Positions 8,069-17,440 of a DNA stretch of 37,939 nucleotides are shown piece after piece (position 1 is the stretch's first letter; the number at the start of each line of letters is the position of its first letter). The stretch covers positions 1-37,939 of the forward strand of contig CAMCNF010000005.1 in NCBI GenBank assembly GCA_945876115.1. The letters run 5' to 3'. Made by a program: the position numbers and the translations under genes. Below the pieces are notes generated by a model. The model saw nothing but the letters and a program-made list of their open reading frames with translations, was not told the origin of the DNA and did no database searches. Source of the DNA: Verrucomicrobia subdivision 6 bacterium. Lineage in GTDB: Bacteria; Verrucomicrobiota; Verrucomicrobiia; Methylacidiphilales; Verrucolacustridaceae.

Positions 8069-8180
8069 GGGCGCGTCTGCGTCTCTACCCCGACCGGCGT
8101 CGGGGCCGCATGTGCGGGAGCGGGCTGTCCCTAGCACGCCTAGCTAAGGCGTTGAAAGTACAGCTCTCTACGCAAGGAGT
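8069..8180. repeat. Modular hairpin repeat cluster 4
   Basis: CCCCGAC-CGGC-GTCGGGG (8088-8105), CCGCA-TG-TGCGG (8106-8117), GCGGGCTGTCCCTAGCACGC (8120-8139), GTTGAAAGTACAGCTCTCTACGC (~8151-8173). Confidence 0.83.
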
Positions 8181-8219
8181 GGATGTTGACGGAAGTTGAG
8201 GGGAAGATAGTTTATACCC

Positions 8220-8408
8220 ATGAGCGTGACAGAGATGGAAAAGGCCCTTGCGACGATGCCCGTCCAAGAAAAAAGAGAAGTGGCAGAATGGCTCTTAGGG
8301 CAAATCGAAGATCAGATTCCAAAAGACTTTTTTTTAGGTCTGCAACAGGCGCGTGAGGGCCAGACGCTCCTGATGGAGGGAGCTCTACAGAAGACGCCAC
8401 CCAGTTGA
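8220..8408 (+). CDS. Putative antitoxin (small acidic protein upstream of a RelE/ParE-like gene)
   Basis: 62 aa; stop overlaps the next start (TTGA). Position and size fit an antitoxin. Confidence 0.65.
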   Translation: MSVTEMEKALATMPVQEKREVAEWLLGQIEDQIPKDFFLGLQQAREGQTLLMEGALQKTPPS

Positions 8409-8677
8409 AGCGGGTCTTTCTTGCCACTGATTTGTTCTGGAAAAAGTTTTACGCCCTTAGTCCGTCGCAGAAGGATTCCGTTCGCCAAGCATGGAAAAAG
8501 TTTCAACTCGACCCATTCGAATCCTCCTTAGGCACCCATAAGATCCGGATTCTTTCTGCAAGAGCTGGCGAGCCTGTCTACTCGGTGGTAATTGAAAAAG
8601 ATTTGCGTGTTCTGTTTCTTCTCGTTGGGGAAAAGATAACAGCGTTCGAAATCGGGACGCATGAGGTTTACAGGTAA
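8405..8677 (+). CDS. RelE/ParE-superfamily-like toxin
   Basis: 'ATDLFWKKFYALSPSQKDSVRQAWKKFQLDPFESSLGTHKI...VYSVVIEKDLRVLFLLVGEKITAFEIGTHEVYR' matches the RelE/ParE fold pattern. Confidence 0.78.
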   Translation: MKRVFLATDLFWKKFYALSPSQKDSVRQAWKKFQLDPFESSLGTHKIRILSARAGEPVYSVVIEKDLRVLFLLVGEKITAFEIGTHEVYR

Positions 8678-8740
8678 GGATTGCAGTGGAGGAGGGGTCG
8701 GTGGTCGTGCCGCCGCGTCTTTGAATTTTACATTTTTGAT

Positions 8741-8774
8741 CCCACCCCGGGTCGGCGTCCCGCAACCGCGGGAT
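8741..8774. repeat. Modular hairpin repeat remnant (cluster 5)
   Basis: ACCCCGGGTCGGCG followed by TCCCGC-AACC-GCGGGA (8759-8774); same arms as 2586-2601 with a changed loop. Confidence 0.6.
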
Positions 8775-8864
8775 TCGCACATTCTAACATTCTGACCTCC
8801 GCACATTCCTACCCCCTCTTTCTTTCTTCCGAATTGCTTTCTTTCTTCCTACTCTTTCGAGCAT

Positions 8865-9146
8865 ATGTCGGCGCCCCAAATCAATATTTCTGATGTCGCC
8901 TCTCTGGCCCGCCTCACCCTTACCCCCGACGAAACGGCAAAGTTCTCCGCTCAACTCACCCAAATCCTCGGCCATATGGAAACCCTCAGCCAAATCGCCA
9001 CGGGCGCTGTCCCCGAGGTCACCCCCCCCGCCCAACCCGCCCTCCGCCAGGACATCCCCACCCCCAGCCTCTCCACCGAAGCCGCTCTCTCCAACACTCC
9101 CGCCCAAGCCAACGACCTCATCCTCGTTCCCAGAATCCTCGAATGA
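8865..9146 (+). CDS. gatC: Asp-tRNA(Asn)/Glu-tRNA(Gln) amidotransferase subunit C
   Basis: 'INISDVASLARLTLTPDETAKFSAQLTQILGHMETLSQIATG'. Confidence 0.95.
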   Translation: MSAPQINISDVASLARLTLTPDETAKFSAQLTQILGHMETLSQIATGAVPEVTPPAQPALRQDIPTPSLSTEAALSNTPAQANDLILVPRILE

Positions 9147-10582
9147 GCCTAGCCTACGAAACCATCGCCACGCTCCGGCGTCGTCTCCTCTCCGAGGAGA
9201 TTCATCCGCGCGATATCCTCAAGGATCTCTTCACCCAGATCGATGCCCGCGAAAAAACTCTCCACGCCTACACTTATCTCAATCGCGAAAGCGCCCGCGC
9301 CGCCGCTGAAAAAGCCGATCTCTCTCTTCCCCTCGGGGGCATCCCCATCGCCCTCAAAGATAATCTCAATGCCCTCGGCGATCCCTGCACCTGCGCTTCC
9401 AAGATTCTCGAGGGATACAAAGCCCCCTACGATGCCACCGCCGTCTCCCTCCTCCGTCAAGCGGGCTCCATTCTCCTTGGTCGCACCAATATGGACGAAT
9501 TTGCTATGGGCTCCTCCACTGAAAACTCCGCCCTCGGCCTCACCCGAAATCCCTGGGACCCCACTCGCATCCCAGGTGGCTCGTCAGGAGGTTCTGCCGC
9601 CGCCGTCGCGGGTCGTATCGCCCTCGCCGCCCTCGGTTCCGACACAGGCGGCTCCATCCGCCAACCCGCCGCCCTCTGCGGTTGCGTTGGACTGAAACCC
9701 ACCTATGGCCGCATCTCCCGCTACGGCCTCGTCGCCTTCGCCTCTTCCCTCGATCAGATTGGCCCTCTCACCCGCACGGTCGAGGATTCCGCTCTCCTTC
9801 TCTCCGTCCTCGCCGGCCACGACTCTCGCGATAACACCACCGATCTCCGACCCCCCGAAAAATTTCTCACCCAAAAAAATGGCTCCGTCCAAGGCCTACG
9901 CGTCGGACTGCCCAAAGAATATTTTCTCCCAGGAATGGATTCAGAAACCGAATCCGCTATCCGCGCCGCCGCCGATTGGTTCAAGAAAAACGGTGCCACT
10001 CTCGTCGACGTCTCCCTCCCCCACACTCCCACTGCCATCGCCGTCTACTACATCCTCGCCACTGCCGAGGCTTCCGCCAATCTCGCCCGCTTCGACGGAG
10101 TCCGCTACGGCCGACGCGCCACCGATGCTCGCGATGTTCTCGACCTCTATCATCGCACCCGCTCGGAAGGATTTGGAGCAGAAGTCAAACGCCGCATCAT
10201 CCTCGGCACCTTCGTCCTTAGCCAAGGCTATGCCGACGCCTACTATCGGCAGGCCCAAAAAGTCCGCGCTCTCCTCCGCCAAGATTTTGAAAAAGCCTTC
10301 ACCCAGTGTGATCTCCTTCTCACCCCCACCAGCCCCGAGCCCGCCTTCCCACTTGGCGAACGGACCCAAGATCCTCTCAAAATGTACCTCGCCGACGTTT
10401 TCACTATCTCGACCAATCTCGCAGGCAACGGAGCCATCTCGCTCCCCTGCGGTTTCACAAAATCAAATCTGCCCATCGGACTGCAGTTGATCGGTCCCCG
10501 TTTCGGAGAAGAAACCATCCTTCGCGCCGCCCACGCCTTCGAACAAGCCCACGACTTCTTTCAAAGGTTACCCCCCTCATGA
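9143..10582 (+). CDS. gatA: Asp-tRNA(Asn)/Glu-tRNA(Gln) amidotransferase subunit A
   Basis: Amidase signature 'GGSSGGSAAAVAGRIALAALGSDTGGSIRQPAALCGCVGLKPTYGRISRYGLVAFASSLDQIGP'; ATGA coupling with gatC and gatB. Confidence 0.98.
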   Translation: MSLAYETIATLRRRLLSEEIHPRDILKDLFTQIDAREKTLHAYTYLNRESARAAAEKADLSLPLGGIPIALKDNLNALGDPCTCASKILEGYKAPYDATAVSLLRQAGSILLGRTNMDEFAMGSSTENSALGLTRNPWDPTRIPGGSSGGSAAAVAGRIALAALGSDTGGSIRQPAALCGCVGLKPTYGRISRYGLVAFASSLDQIGPLTRTVEDSALLLSVLAGHDSRDNTTDLRPPEKFLTQKNGSVQGLRVGLPKEYFLPGMDSETESAIRAAADWFKKNGATLVDVSLPHTPTAIAVYYILATAEASANLARFDGVRYGRRATDARDVLDLYHRTRSEGFGAEVKRRIILGTFVLSQGYADAYYRQAQKVRALLRQDFEKAFTQCDLLLTPTSPEPAFPLGERTQDPLKMYLADVFTISTNLAGNGAISLPCGFTKSNLPIGLQLIGPRFGEETILRAAHAFEQAHDFFQRLPPS

Positions 10583-12039
10583 GTACCCCCGCCAAATGGG
10601 AAGCGGTCATCGGACTGGAAGTGCATGTGCAACTTCTCACCCAAACCAAAATGTTTTGCGGATGTACCAACCACTACGGGGATGCCCCCACCAGCCACGT
10701 CTGTCCCGTCTGCCTCGGCCTGCCAGGCAGTCTTCCCGTCCCCAACGAAGAGGCGATTCGTCTGACTCTTCTCACGGGGCTAATGCTCGGTTGCACCCTG
10801 GCCCCCGTGGCACGGTTTGATCGCAAAAACTATTTCTACCCCGATATGCCCAAGAATTATCAGATCAGTCAGTACGACGATCCCCTCTGCGCCGGCGGTC
10901 TAGTCCCCCTCGATCCCTTCCTTTTCCCCAAAGAAATCCAGGACACCGCCGAAGCCAAAGCAGGCCGCGCGATTCGCCTCACCCGCATCCACCTCGAAGA
11001 AGATGTCGCCAAATCTTTCCACTTTGAAGATCGCAGTGGAATCGATTTCAACCGGGCTGGCACTCCCCTGATGGAGATCGTTTCCGAAGCGGACCTCCGC
11101 ACCCCTGGCGAAGCCTTCTCCTTCCTCGGTTCCCTCCGCCAAGTTCTCCTCGCAGGCCACGTCAGCCATGCGGATATGGAAAAAGGCCAAATGCGCTGCG
11201 ACGTAAACGTTTCCGTACGGCCGATCGGCCAAAAAGAGTTTGGCACCAAAGTGGAGCTAAAGAATCTCAACTCTACCAGCGGAGTTCGTCGGGCCTTAAC
11301 CTACGAGATCGCTCGACAAATCACCGCCTGCGAAAAAGGCGAGTCCATCGCACACGAAACCCGCCGCTGGGATGATGAAGCTGGCGCCACCTTCACCATG
11401 CGGACCAAAGAAAAAGCCCACGACTACCGCTACTTCCCCGATCCCGATCTTCTTCCCGTCCGCACCGATCAAGGCTTATTGGAGGCGGCTCGCGCCCGCC
11501 TCCCTGAGCTTCCTAGCGTTCTGCAGTCGCGCCTCATCCAAGCCTTTGGGGTCACCGCCTACCAAGCCAGCGTCCTGGGTGCGGACCGCGCCCTTTGTTC
11601 CTACTTTGAAAAAGCGGCCGCTCAGGCCAAAAGCAAAGCCACCGTCGCCAACTGGATCCTTAACGACTTCCTCTCCACCCAGCCCGACCCCGCCACCACC
11701 CCCATCCTCCCCGAGTTTTTTGGCGAGCTCGCCGATCTCGTGGCCGACGGCACGATTAACAGCGCCCAAGCAAAAAAAGTCTTCGCCGAACTCATGGCCA
11801 ATCCCGCTTCACCCCGCGAGATCGTTAAACGGCTCGGCCTGGCCCAGATTTCCGATGCCTCCGCTCTTGGCACTTACTGCGACGAGGCCATCGCGGCTAA
11901 TCCGCGAAGCGTCGAGGACTACCGAGCAGGCAAGACCAACGCGATCAATGCGCTCAAGGGTTTCGTCATGAAAAAAAGTCAGGGCAAAGCCAATCCCCTT
12001 CAAGTGGACGAAATCTTAAAGGCAAAACTTTCCGCTTAG
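10579..12039 (+). CDS. gatB: Asp-tRNA(Asn)/Glu-tRNA(Gln) amidotransferase subunit B
   Basis: '[23 protein letters not shown]...[21 protein letters not shown]...[34 protein letters not shown]'. Confidence 0.98.
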   Translation: MSTPAKWEAVIGLEVHVQLLTQTKMFCGCTNHYGDAPTSHVCPVCLGLPGSLPVPNEEAIRLTLLTGLMLGCTLAPVARFDRKNYFYPDMPKNYQISQYDDPLCAGGLVPLDPFLFPKEIQDTAEAKAGRAIRLTRIHLEEDVAKSFHFEDRSGIDFNRAGTPLMEIVSEADLRTPGEAFSFLGSLRQVLLAGHVSHADMEKGQMRCDVNVSVRPIGQKEFGTKVELKNLNSTSGVRRALTYEIARQITACEKGESIAHETRRWDDEAGATFTMRTKEKAHDYRYFPDPDLLPVRTDQGLLEAARARLPELPSVLQSRLIQAFGVTAYQASVLGADRALCSYFEKAAAQAKSKATVANWILNDFLSTQPDPATTPILPEFFGELADLVADGTINSAQAKKVFAELMANPASPREIVKRLGLAQISDASALGTYCDEAIAANPRSVEDYRAGKTNAINALKGFVMKKSQGKANPLQVDEILKAKLSA

Positions 12040-12083
12040 ACGGTTGCCCTTTTTCCTTCCTTGGGCGATCTTTCCTCCCGGCC

Positions 12084-13784
12084 ATGATTTCCAACGAAGC
12101 CTACGTCCTCGAACTCCTGCAAAACTCCGGATCGGTCACCTTGGAGGATATGGTCGCCTGCCAGCAGGAAGCGGCGACCAACGGCCTTTCAACCCTCGAG
12201 AGCATCAGCAAACGGGGTCTACTCACCCAAGATCAGATTTTGGAAATCGTGGCCAAAGATTGCGGAATGGAATTCGAGGCCCTGATCGAGCACGTCGATG
12301 AAGATGTCCTCAGCACGATTCAGGCCAGCGACAGTCGCCGCTACCACGCTCTTCCCGTACGCCGTCTGCCCTCAGGCTTGCGCATCGCTATTTCCGATCC
12401 TCTCGATTTCGAGACTCTCGATGCCCTGCGCTACCTTTTGAAGACCGATCTCGAACCGGTGGTCGTGCCCCTGACCAGAATCGACGAGGCGATTGTTAAG
12501 TTCTTCGGCAAGAACGATGAATCTTTGCAAACCTTGATGGCCAACATGGATGGTAGTGAGCTGGAACTAAAAACTGGCGGAGGAGAAGAGAACGAAGAAA
12601 ACGCCGAGGGGGACGCCCCCATCATCCGGATGGTCTATGGACTCATTTTGGAAGCTCACCGCCTCCGAGCGAGTGACATCCATATCGAACCGCTCGAAAA
12701 AAGACTGCGCCTGCGCTATCGCATCGACGGGAATATGCAGGAAATGCGGGATCCACCCAAGCGGCTCCAATCGAGCATCATTAGCCGAATCAAAATCATG
12801 TCGAATATCAGTATCGCCGAGAAGCGCCTCCCCTTGGACGGGCGTATTTCTTTGGCCACGGTGGACGGTCCCACCCTCGATCTACGCGTCTCTACCGTCC
12901 CCACGATTCACGGAGAATCGGTCGTCATGCGAATTCTCGACAAAAAGAATCTGATGCTGGGCCTCCCCGAATTAGGTTTCTTTGCCGACGATCAACTTAT
13001 TCTCGAACGCGTGATTAACTACGCCGACGGAATCTTCTTAGTCACAGGGCCCACTGGATCGGGCAAGTCGACCACCCTCTATGCCTGCTTGAACATGATC
13101 AATAAGCCAGATCGGAAATTAATTACAGTGGAAGACCCAGTCGAGTATCAGTTGGCGGGCGTGAATCAGGTGGCGGTTAATACCGACATTGGCATGACCT
13201 TTGCCGCCGCTCTCCGTGCCATGCTCCGCCAAGCTCCCAACATTATCATGGTGGGAGAAATTCGAGACGTAGAAACCGCCTCCATTGCCATCAATGCCTC
13301 CCTCACGGGGCATTTGGTCTTTTCCAGTCTGCACACCAACGATGCCCCCAGCGCCATCACCCGCTTGGTCGATATGGGGGTAAAACCTTTTCTCGTTTCC
13401 TCCTCGATTCGCGCCGTCCTCGCCCAACGCCTCATCCGCAAAATCTGCCCCGATTGCAAACAGCCCTACACCCCCACGGATGTGGAGTTGCGCGCGCTCA
13501 ACCTTAGTACCTCCAATCTCGCAGAGGCCCGTTTTTCCAAGGGCCACGGATGCGATCGCTGTCGCGGCACTGGCTACCGAGGACGGGCAGGCATTTTTGA
13601 AATTTTCGTGGTGGATGACGAGATGCGCCACTTGATCAATGAAGGTGTTCCCGTTTCCAAGATTCGTCAACGAGCCCGCGATTTGGGCATGCGTACCTTG
13701 CGAGAAGACGGAATTCGCAAGGTGGTCTCTGGCATGACTACCCCAGAAGAGGTGATTTCCGCCACGATGTCGGATAAGGATTAA
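12084..13784 (+). CDS. PilB/GspE-family secretion/pilus assembly ATPase (copy 1)
   Basis: Walker A GPTGSGKSTT, 'IIMVGEIRD', 'LTGHLVFSSLHTNDA', and CPDC/CDRC zinc motif. Confidence 0.96.
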   Translation: MISNEAYVLELLQNSGSVTLEDMVACQQEAATNGLSTLESISKRGLLTQDQILEIVAKDCGMEFEALIEHVDEDVLSTIQASDSRRYHALPVRRLPSGLRIAISDPLDFETLDALRYLLKTDLEPVVVPLTRIDEAIVKFFGKNDESLQTLMANMDGSELELKTGGGEENEENAEGDAPIIRMVYGLILEAHRLRASDIHIEPLEKRLRLRYRIDGNMQEMRDPPKRLQSSIISRIKIMSNISIAEKRLPLDGRISLATVDGPTLDLRVSTVPTIHGESVVMRILDKKNLMLGLPELGFFADDQLILERVINYADGIFLVTGPTGSGKSTTLYACLNMINKPDRKLITVEDPVEYQLAGVNQVAVNTDIGMTFAAALRAMLRQAPNIIMVGEIRDVETASIAINASLTGHLVFSSLHTNDAPSAITRLVDMGVKPFLVSSSIRAVLAQRLIRKICPDCKQPYTPTDVELRALNLSTSNLAEARFSKGHGCDRCRGTGYRGRAGIFEIFVVDDEMRHLINEGVPVSKIRQRARDLGMRTLREDGIRKVVSGMTTPEEVISATMSDKD

Positions 13785-13787
13785 CTC

Positions 13788-15464
13788 ATGGACGCCCGCT
13801 TCCTCCTCCCCTTCCTTGAAGAGCAGACCATTCTCTCCACCGAACAGGCACGAGAAATTTCCGAGGAGCAAAATCGAACGGGCAAACCGATCGAAGCAAT
13901 TCTGGCCAATTTTGGCATTATTCAACTTCCTCAGATCCTCGAAAAGATTTCCGATAGCCTAGGCCTGCCCCTTATCGCGGATCTCACCGGACTCGACCTC
14001 AGTGCCGAACTGCTCGCCCGAATCCCGCCGCACACCGCCCGCAATTTAGGGGCTCTGCCTGTAGCGGGCGACGCTACCACTTTGACCGTAGCCTTGGCCG
14101 ATCCGCTCGCCACCCAAGCCTTGGAAGATCTGCGTTTCGCCACGGGCATGGAAATTGCTCAAGTCGTCGCCCCACCCGATCAAATTCAACCTCTTCTCGA
14201 CAAACACTACGGCTCAGCCGAGGTCAATATCGATGAACTGCTCAACGAATTGGAGAATGCTCCCGATAGCGCCCTGACCGCCGAGGGAGTTGACCTCAGC
14301 GAAGCGGGTAGCGCTCCGATCATCAAATATGTCAACACGATCATCGCTCGGGCGATTCACGCCAAGGCGAGTGACATCCATTTCGAACCTTTCGAAAAAG
14401 AATTTAAAATTCGCTATCGGGTCGACGGGGCTCTTTACGAGATGGCCCCGCCCCCACGGCGCCTAGCGGTTCCCCTTACTTCCAGAATTAAAGTCATGGC
14501 TAACTTAAACATTGCCGAGCGCCGCGTGCCTCAGGACGGTCGCATTCAAACTCTTCTCGCAGGTCGCCAAGTCGATTTGCGCGTCTCGACTCTGCCCACC
14601 CAGTACGGAGAAAGCGTCGTGCTCCGTATTCTCGATCGCACGGTGGTCAATCTAGATCTGGAGAAGTTAGGTATTCCAAAACACATTTTCGATTACATCT
14701 GCGAGACCGTGGAAAAACCCAACGGCATCTTTATCGTGACGGGTCCCACGGGTTCGGGCAAAACCACCACCCTCTACTCCTGCCTCGGACGGATCAATAC
14801 CATCGACACCAAAATTCTCACGGTCGAGGATCCAGTTGAATACGAATTGGAAGGCATCATCCAAGTTCCCGCCAACGAAGCCATCGGCTTGACCTTTGCC
14901 CGCGCCTTGCGTGCCTTCTTGCGGCAAGATCCTGATAAAATTCTTGTCGGAGAAACCCGCGACTTGGAAACCGCCCAGATCGCCATTCAAGCCAGCCTGA
15001 CGGGACACTTGGTCATGACCAGTCTGCACACCAACGATGCCGCTGGGGCGGTCACCCGCCTTCTGGATATGGGAGTAGAACCCTTCCTGATGTCCGCCAC
15101 CATGGAGGGCATTCTTGCCCAGCGTCTTCTCCGCCGAGTGTGCAAAGAGTGTCGCACTCCCTTTCCCCCTAAAGAGGATGTCCTCGCCCAGCTAGGCATG
15201 ACCGCCTCCGAGGTCGGAGACCGCCCCTTCTACTTCGGTAAAGGTTGCGAGATCTGCAACGGCACAGGCTACAAAGGTCGTGTGGGCATTTATGAGCTCC
15301 TCGACATCCGAGAACCCATTCGACAGTTGATCAATGAGCGTGCACCGTCAGTTGTTATTCGCCAAAAAGGAATTGAGCTCGGCATGACCACCCTACGCCA
15401 AGACGGCATCCGCAATCTTCTCGAAGGCAACACCAGCATCGAGGAAGTACTCAAGTACACCTAA
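13788..15464 (+). CDS. PilB/GspE-family secretion/pilus assembly ATPase (copy 2)
   Basis: Walker A GPTGSGKTTT, 'ILVGETRD', 'LTGHLVMTSLHTNDA', and CKEC/CEIC zinc motif. Confidence 0.96.
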   Translation: MDARFLLPFLEEQTILSTEQAREISEEQNRTGKPIEAILANFGIIQLPQILEKISDSLGLPLIADLTGLDLSAELLARIPPHTARNLGALPVAGDATTLTVALADPLATQALEDLRFATGMEIAQVVAPPDQIQPLLDKHYGSAEVNIDELLNELENAPDSALTAEGVDLSEAGSAPIIKYVNTIIARAIHAKASDIHFEPFEKEFKIRYRVDGALYEMAPPPRRLAVPLTSRIKVMANLNIAERRVPQDGRIQTLLAGRQVDLRVSTLPTQYGESVVLRILDRTVVNLDLEKLGIPKHIFDYICETVEKPNGIFIVTGPTGSGKTTTLYSCLGRINTIDTKILTVEDPVEYELEGIIQVPANEAIGLTFARALRAFLRQDPDKILVGETRDLETAQIAIQASLTGHLVMTSLHTNDAAGAVTRLLDMGVEPFLMSATMEGILAQRLLRRVCKECRTPFPPKEDVLAQLGMTASEVGDRPFYFGKGCEICNGTGYKGRVGIYELLDIREPIRQLINERAPSVVIRQKGIELGMTTLRQDGIRNLLEGNTSIEEVLKYT

Positions 15465-15469
15465 TCGCT

Positions 15470-16732
15470 ATGCCCCTCTTCGCCTACTCTGCGGTCGATG
15501 CCCAAGGAAAAACCCACCAGGGAACTCTTGAGGCCAATAATGCCGCAGATGCCGCCGCCGCCATCAAGAAAAAGGGGCAGTTTCCCACCAACATTTCCGA
15601 AACCGCCGCCGCCGCCTCAGGCAAAGCAGCCGGCAAGGGCTTTTCCTTTAAGTTTTCTTTGGGGGGCGGTGGAGGCACAGGCAAAGTTCCCGGCAAAACC
15701 CTAACCGTTTTCACCCGCCAGCTTTCTACATTGATTAGCGCGGGTCTGCCCCTCCTTCGCAGCCTGCGTACTTTGGGAAAACAGGAAAAAGATGCCAACC
15801 TTAAAAAGATTATGCTGGGCTTGTCCGAGTCGGTTGAGGGAGGCACAACTTTCTCCGAAGCTCTCTCCCAGCACCCCAAGGCCTTCAACAAATTATACGT
15901 CAACATGGTCAAGGCCGGTGAGCTGGGCGGTGTTCTCGAAATCGTCCTAACCCGCTTGGCAGAGTTCGCCGAAAAAAGTCAGCGGATCAAAGGCAAGGTC
16001 ACCTCCGCCATGGTCTATCCCCTCGTGGTCTTAACCATCGCCGTCGGCATCGTCACCTTCCTTATGCTTTTTATCGTGCCAAAATTTGAAGCTATCTTCA
16101 AAGACATGCTCGGAGGCAGACCCTTGCCCTTCATTACCCAGGTGATCATGGATCTCAGCCGATTCATTCAGGGGAATTTTCTTCTCATCGCGGGGGTTAT
16201 TATTGTCGCGGTCTTCGCCGCACGCTTTGCCATGAAGATGCCTGGGGTAGCCGCGGCTGTGGATAATTATAAACTCAAGATTCCCCTCTTCGGAGATATG
16301 TTGACCAAAACTTCCGTCGCACGATTCAGCCGCACCCTAGGCACCTTGGTTTCTTCCGGAGTCCCCATTCTTCAAGCCCTCAACATTACCCGCGATACCG
16401 CAGGCAATTTGCGTGTGAGTAAAGCGGTCGAAAGTATTCATGACAACGTCAAGGAGGGTGAATCGATGGTCACCCCCATGGAAGCGAGCGGTATTTTCCC
16501 TCCGATGGTCGTCTCCATGGTCCAAGTAGGCGAAGAAACAGGACAGCTGCCCGACATGTTAACCAAAGTTGCCGACGTTTTTGAAGAGGAGGTGGATAAC
16601 GCAGTCTCCGGCCTCACCTCCCTCCTTGAACCCGTCATGATCGTCCTCCTCGCCCTCGTTGTCGGTACGATCGTCGTCGCTCTCTTTCTTCCACTGATCA
16701 CTATCATCCAAGATTTGACCGGCGGCGCGTAG
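15470..16732 (+). CDS. PilC/GspF-family inner-membrane assembly protein
   Basis: 'FTRQLSTLISAGLPLLRSLRTLGKQ..', three TM segments, 'MVQVGEETGQLPDMLTKVADVFEEEVDNAVSGLTSLLEPVMIV'. Confidence 0.96.
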   Translation: MPLFAYSAVDAQGKTHQGTLEANNAADAAAAIKKKGQFPTNISETAAAASGKAAGKGFSFKFSLGGGGGTGKVPGKTLTVFTRQLSTLISAGLPLLRSLRTLGKQEKDANLKKIMLGLSESVEGGTTFSEALSQHPKAFNKLYVNMVKAGELGGVLEIVLTRLAEFAEKSQRIKGKVTSAMVYPLVVLTIAVGIVTFLMLFIVPKFEAIFKDMLGGRPLPFITQVIMDLSRFIQGNFLLIAGVIIVAVFAARFAMKMPGVAAAVDNYKLKIPLFGDMLTKTSVARFSRTLGTLVSSGVPILQALNITRDTAGNLRVSKAVESIHDNVKEGESMVTPMEASGIFPPMVVSMVQVGEETGQLPDMLTKVADVFEEEVDNAVSGLTSLLEPVMIVLLALVVGTIVVALFLPLITIIQDLTGGA

Positions 16733-16735
16733 TCG

Positions 16736-17440
16736 GTGCTCGGCGACTCCATCCTGGAAGTCGTGGTCTGCCGATTTCGGGAAGATCTCGCTTGGACCCG
16801 CAATCTGCCCCACGGCGTTCCCGTGACCGTCTATGACAAAACAGTTCCTCCCGATTCTCTTTGGCCTGGGGCTTTACCCTTACCTAACATCAGCCGAGAC
16901 GACTACGTCTGGTTACACCATCTATTCGAACGCTACCATGATCTGGCCGACCTGACCGTCTTCGCCCAAGGACGGCCTTTTGATCATGCCCCTGATCTTC
17001 ATCGGGTCATCCGTCAACTCGCTCGTGCCGACGAACCCGCCCCCGATTTCTGGTGGCTAGGATTTCTTTGGGAGACGGATAACGCCCGGGGCTATCCCTC
17101 GTTCGTGAACTGGACCAAGAATCCCACCCGACGAGAACTGGATCTCGAAAGTTTTTTTCAAGCCCTTTGGCAAGAACCTGCCCCCGAGGTCGTCCGCTAC
17201 GTGGGGGGAAGTCAGTTTGCCCTTTCCCGCTCGGCCGCTCACCGCCGTCCGCGGGAGTTTTATGCACGCGCTCGAGATATCTGCCTCAACTTTCCTGATG
17301 CCGCCCACTTCTTTGAAAGAACCTGGGATCGTGTCTTTCTCGCCCCCCCTCTCGATTCTGCCCTTTTCGGTCCTTCAGGCCTCCGCCTACTTAAACCCGT
17401 ACGACCCAAGACGCTCTCCCCTGAGTTTTCTAGGGAGTAG
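16736..17440 (+). CDS. DUF3431-like domain protein
   Basis: 'LEVVVCRFREDLAWTRNLPHGVPVTVYDK...DDYVWLHHLFERYHDLADLTVFAQGRPFDHAPDL' resembles DUF3431. Confidence 0.68.
   Translation: MLGDSILEVVVCRFREDLAWTRNLPHGVPVTVYDKTVPPDSLWPGALPLPNISRDDYVWLHHLFERYHDLADLTVFAQGRPFDHAPDLHRVIRQLARADEPAPDFWWLGFLWETDNARGYPSFVNWTKNPTRRELDLESFFQALWQEPAPEVVRYVGGSQFALSRSAAHRRPREFYARARDICLNFPDAAHFFERTWDRVFLAPPLDSALFGPSGLRLLKPVRPKTLSPEFSRE

Noticed and set aside
12084-15464. Assembly duplication of one pilB gene
   Set aside because: The two ATPases differ widely in sequence outside the motifs, so they are paralogues rather than a duplicated contig segment.
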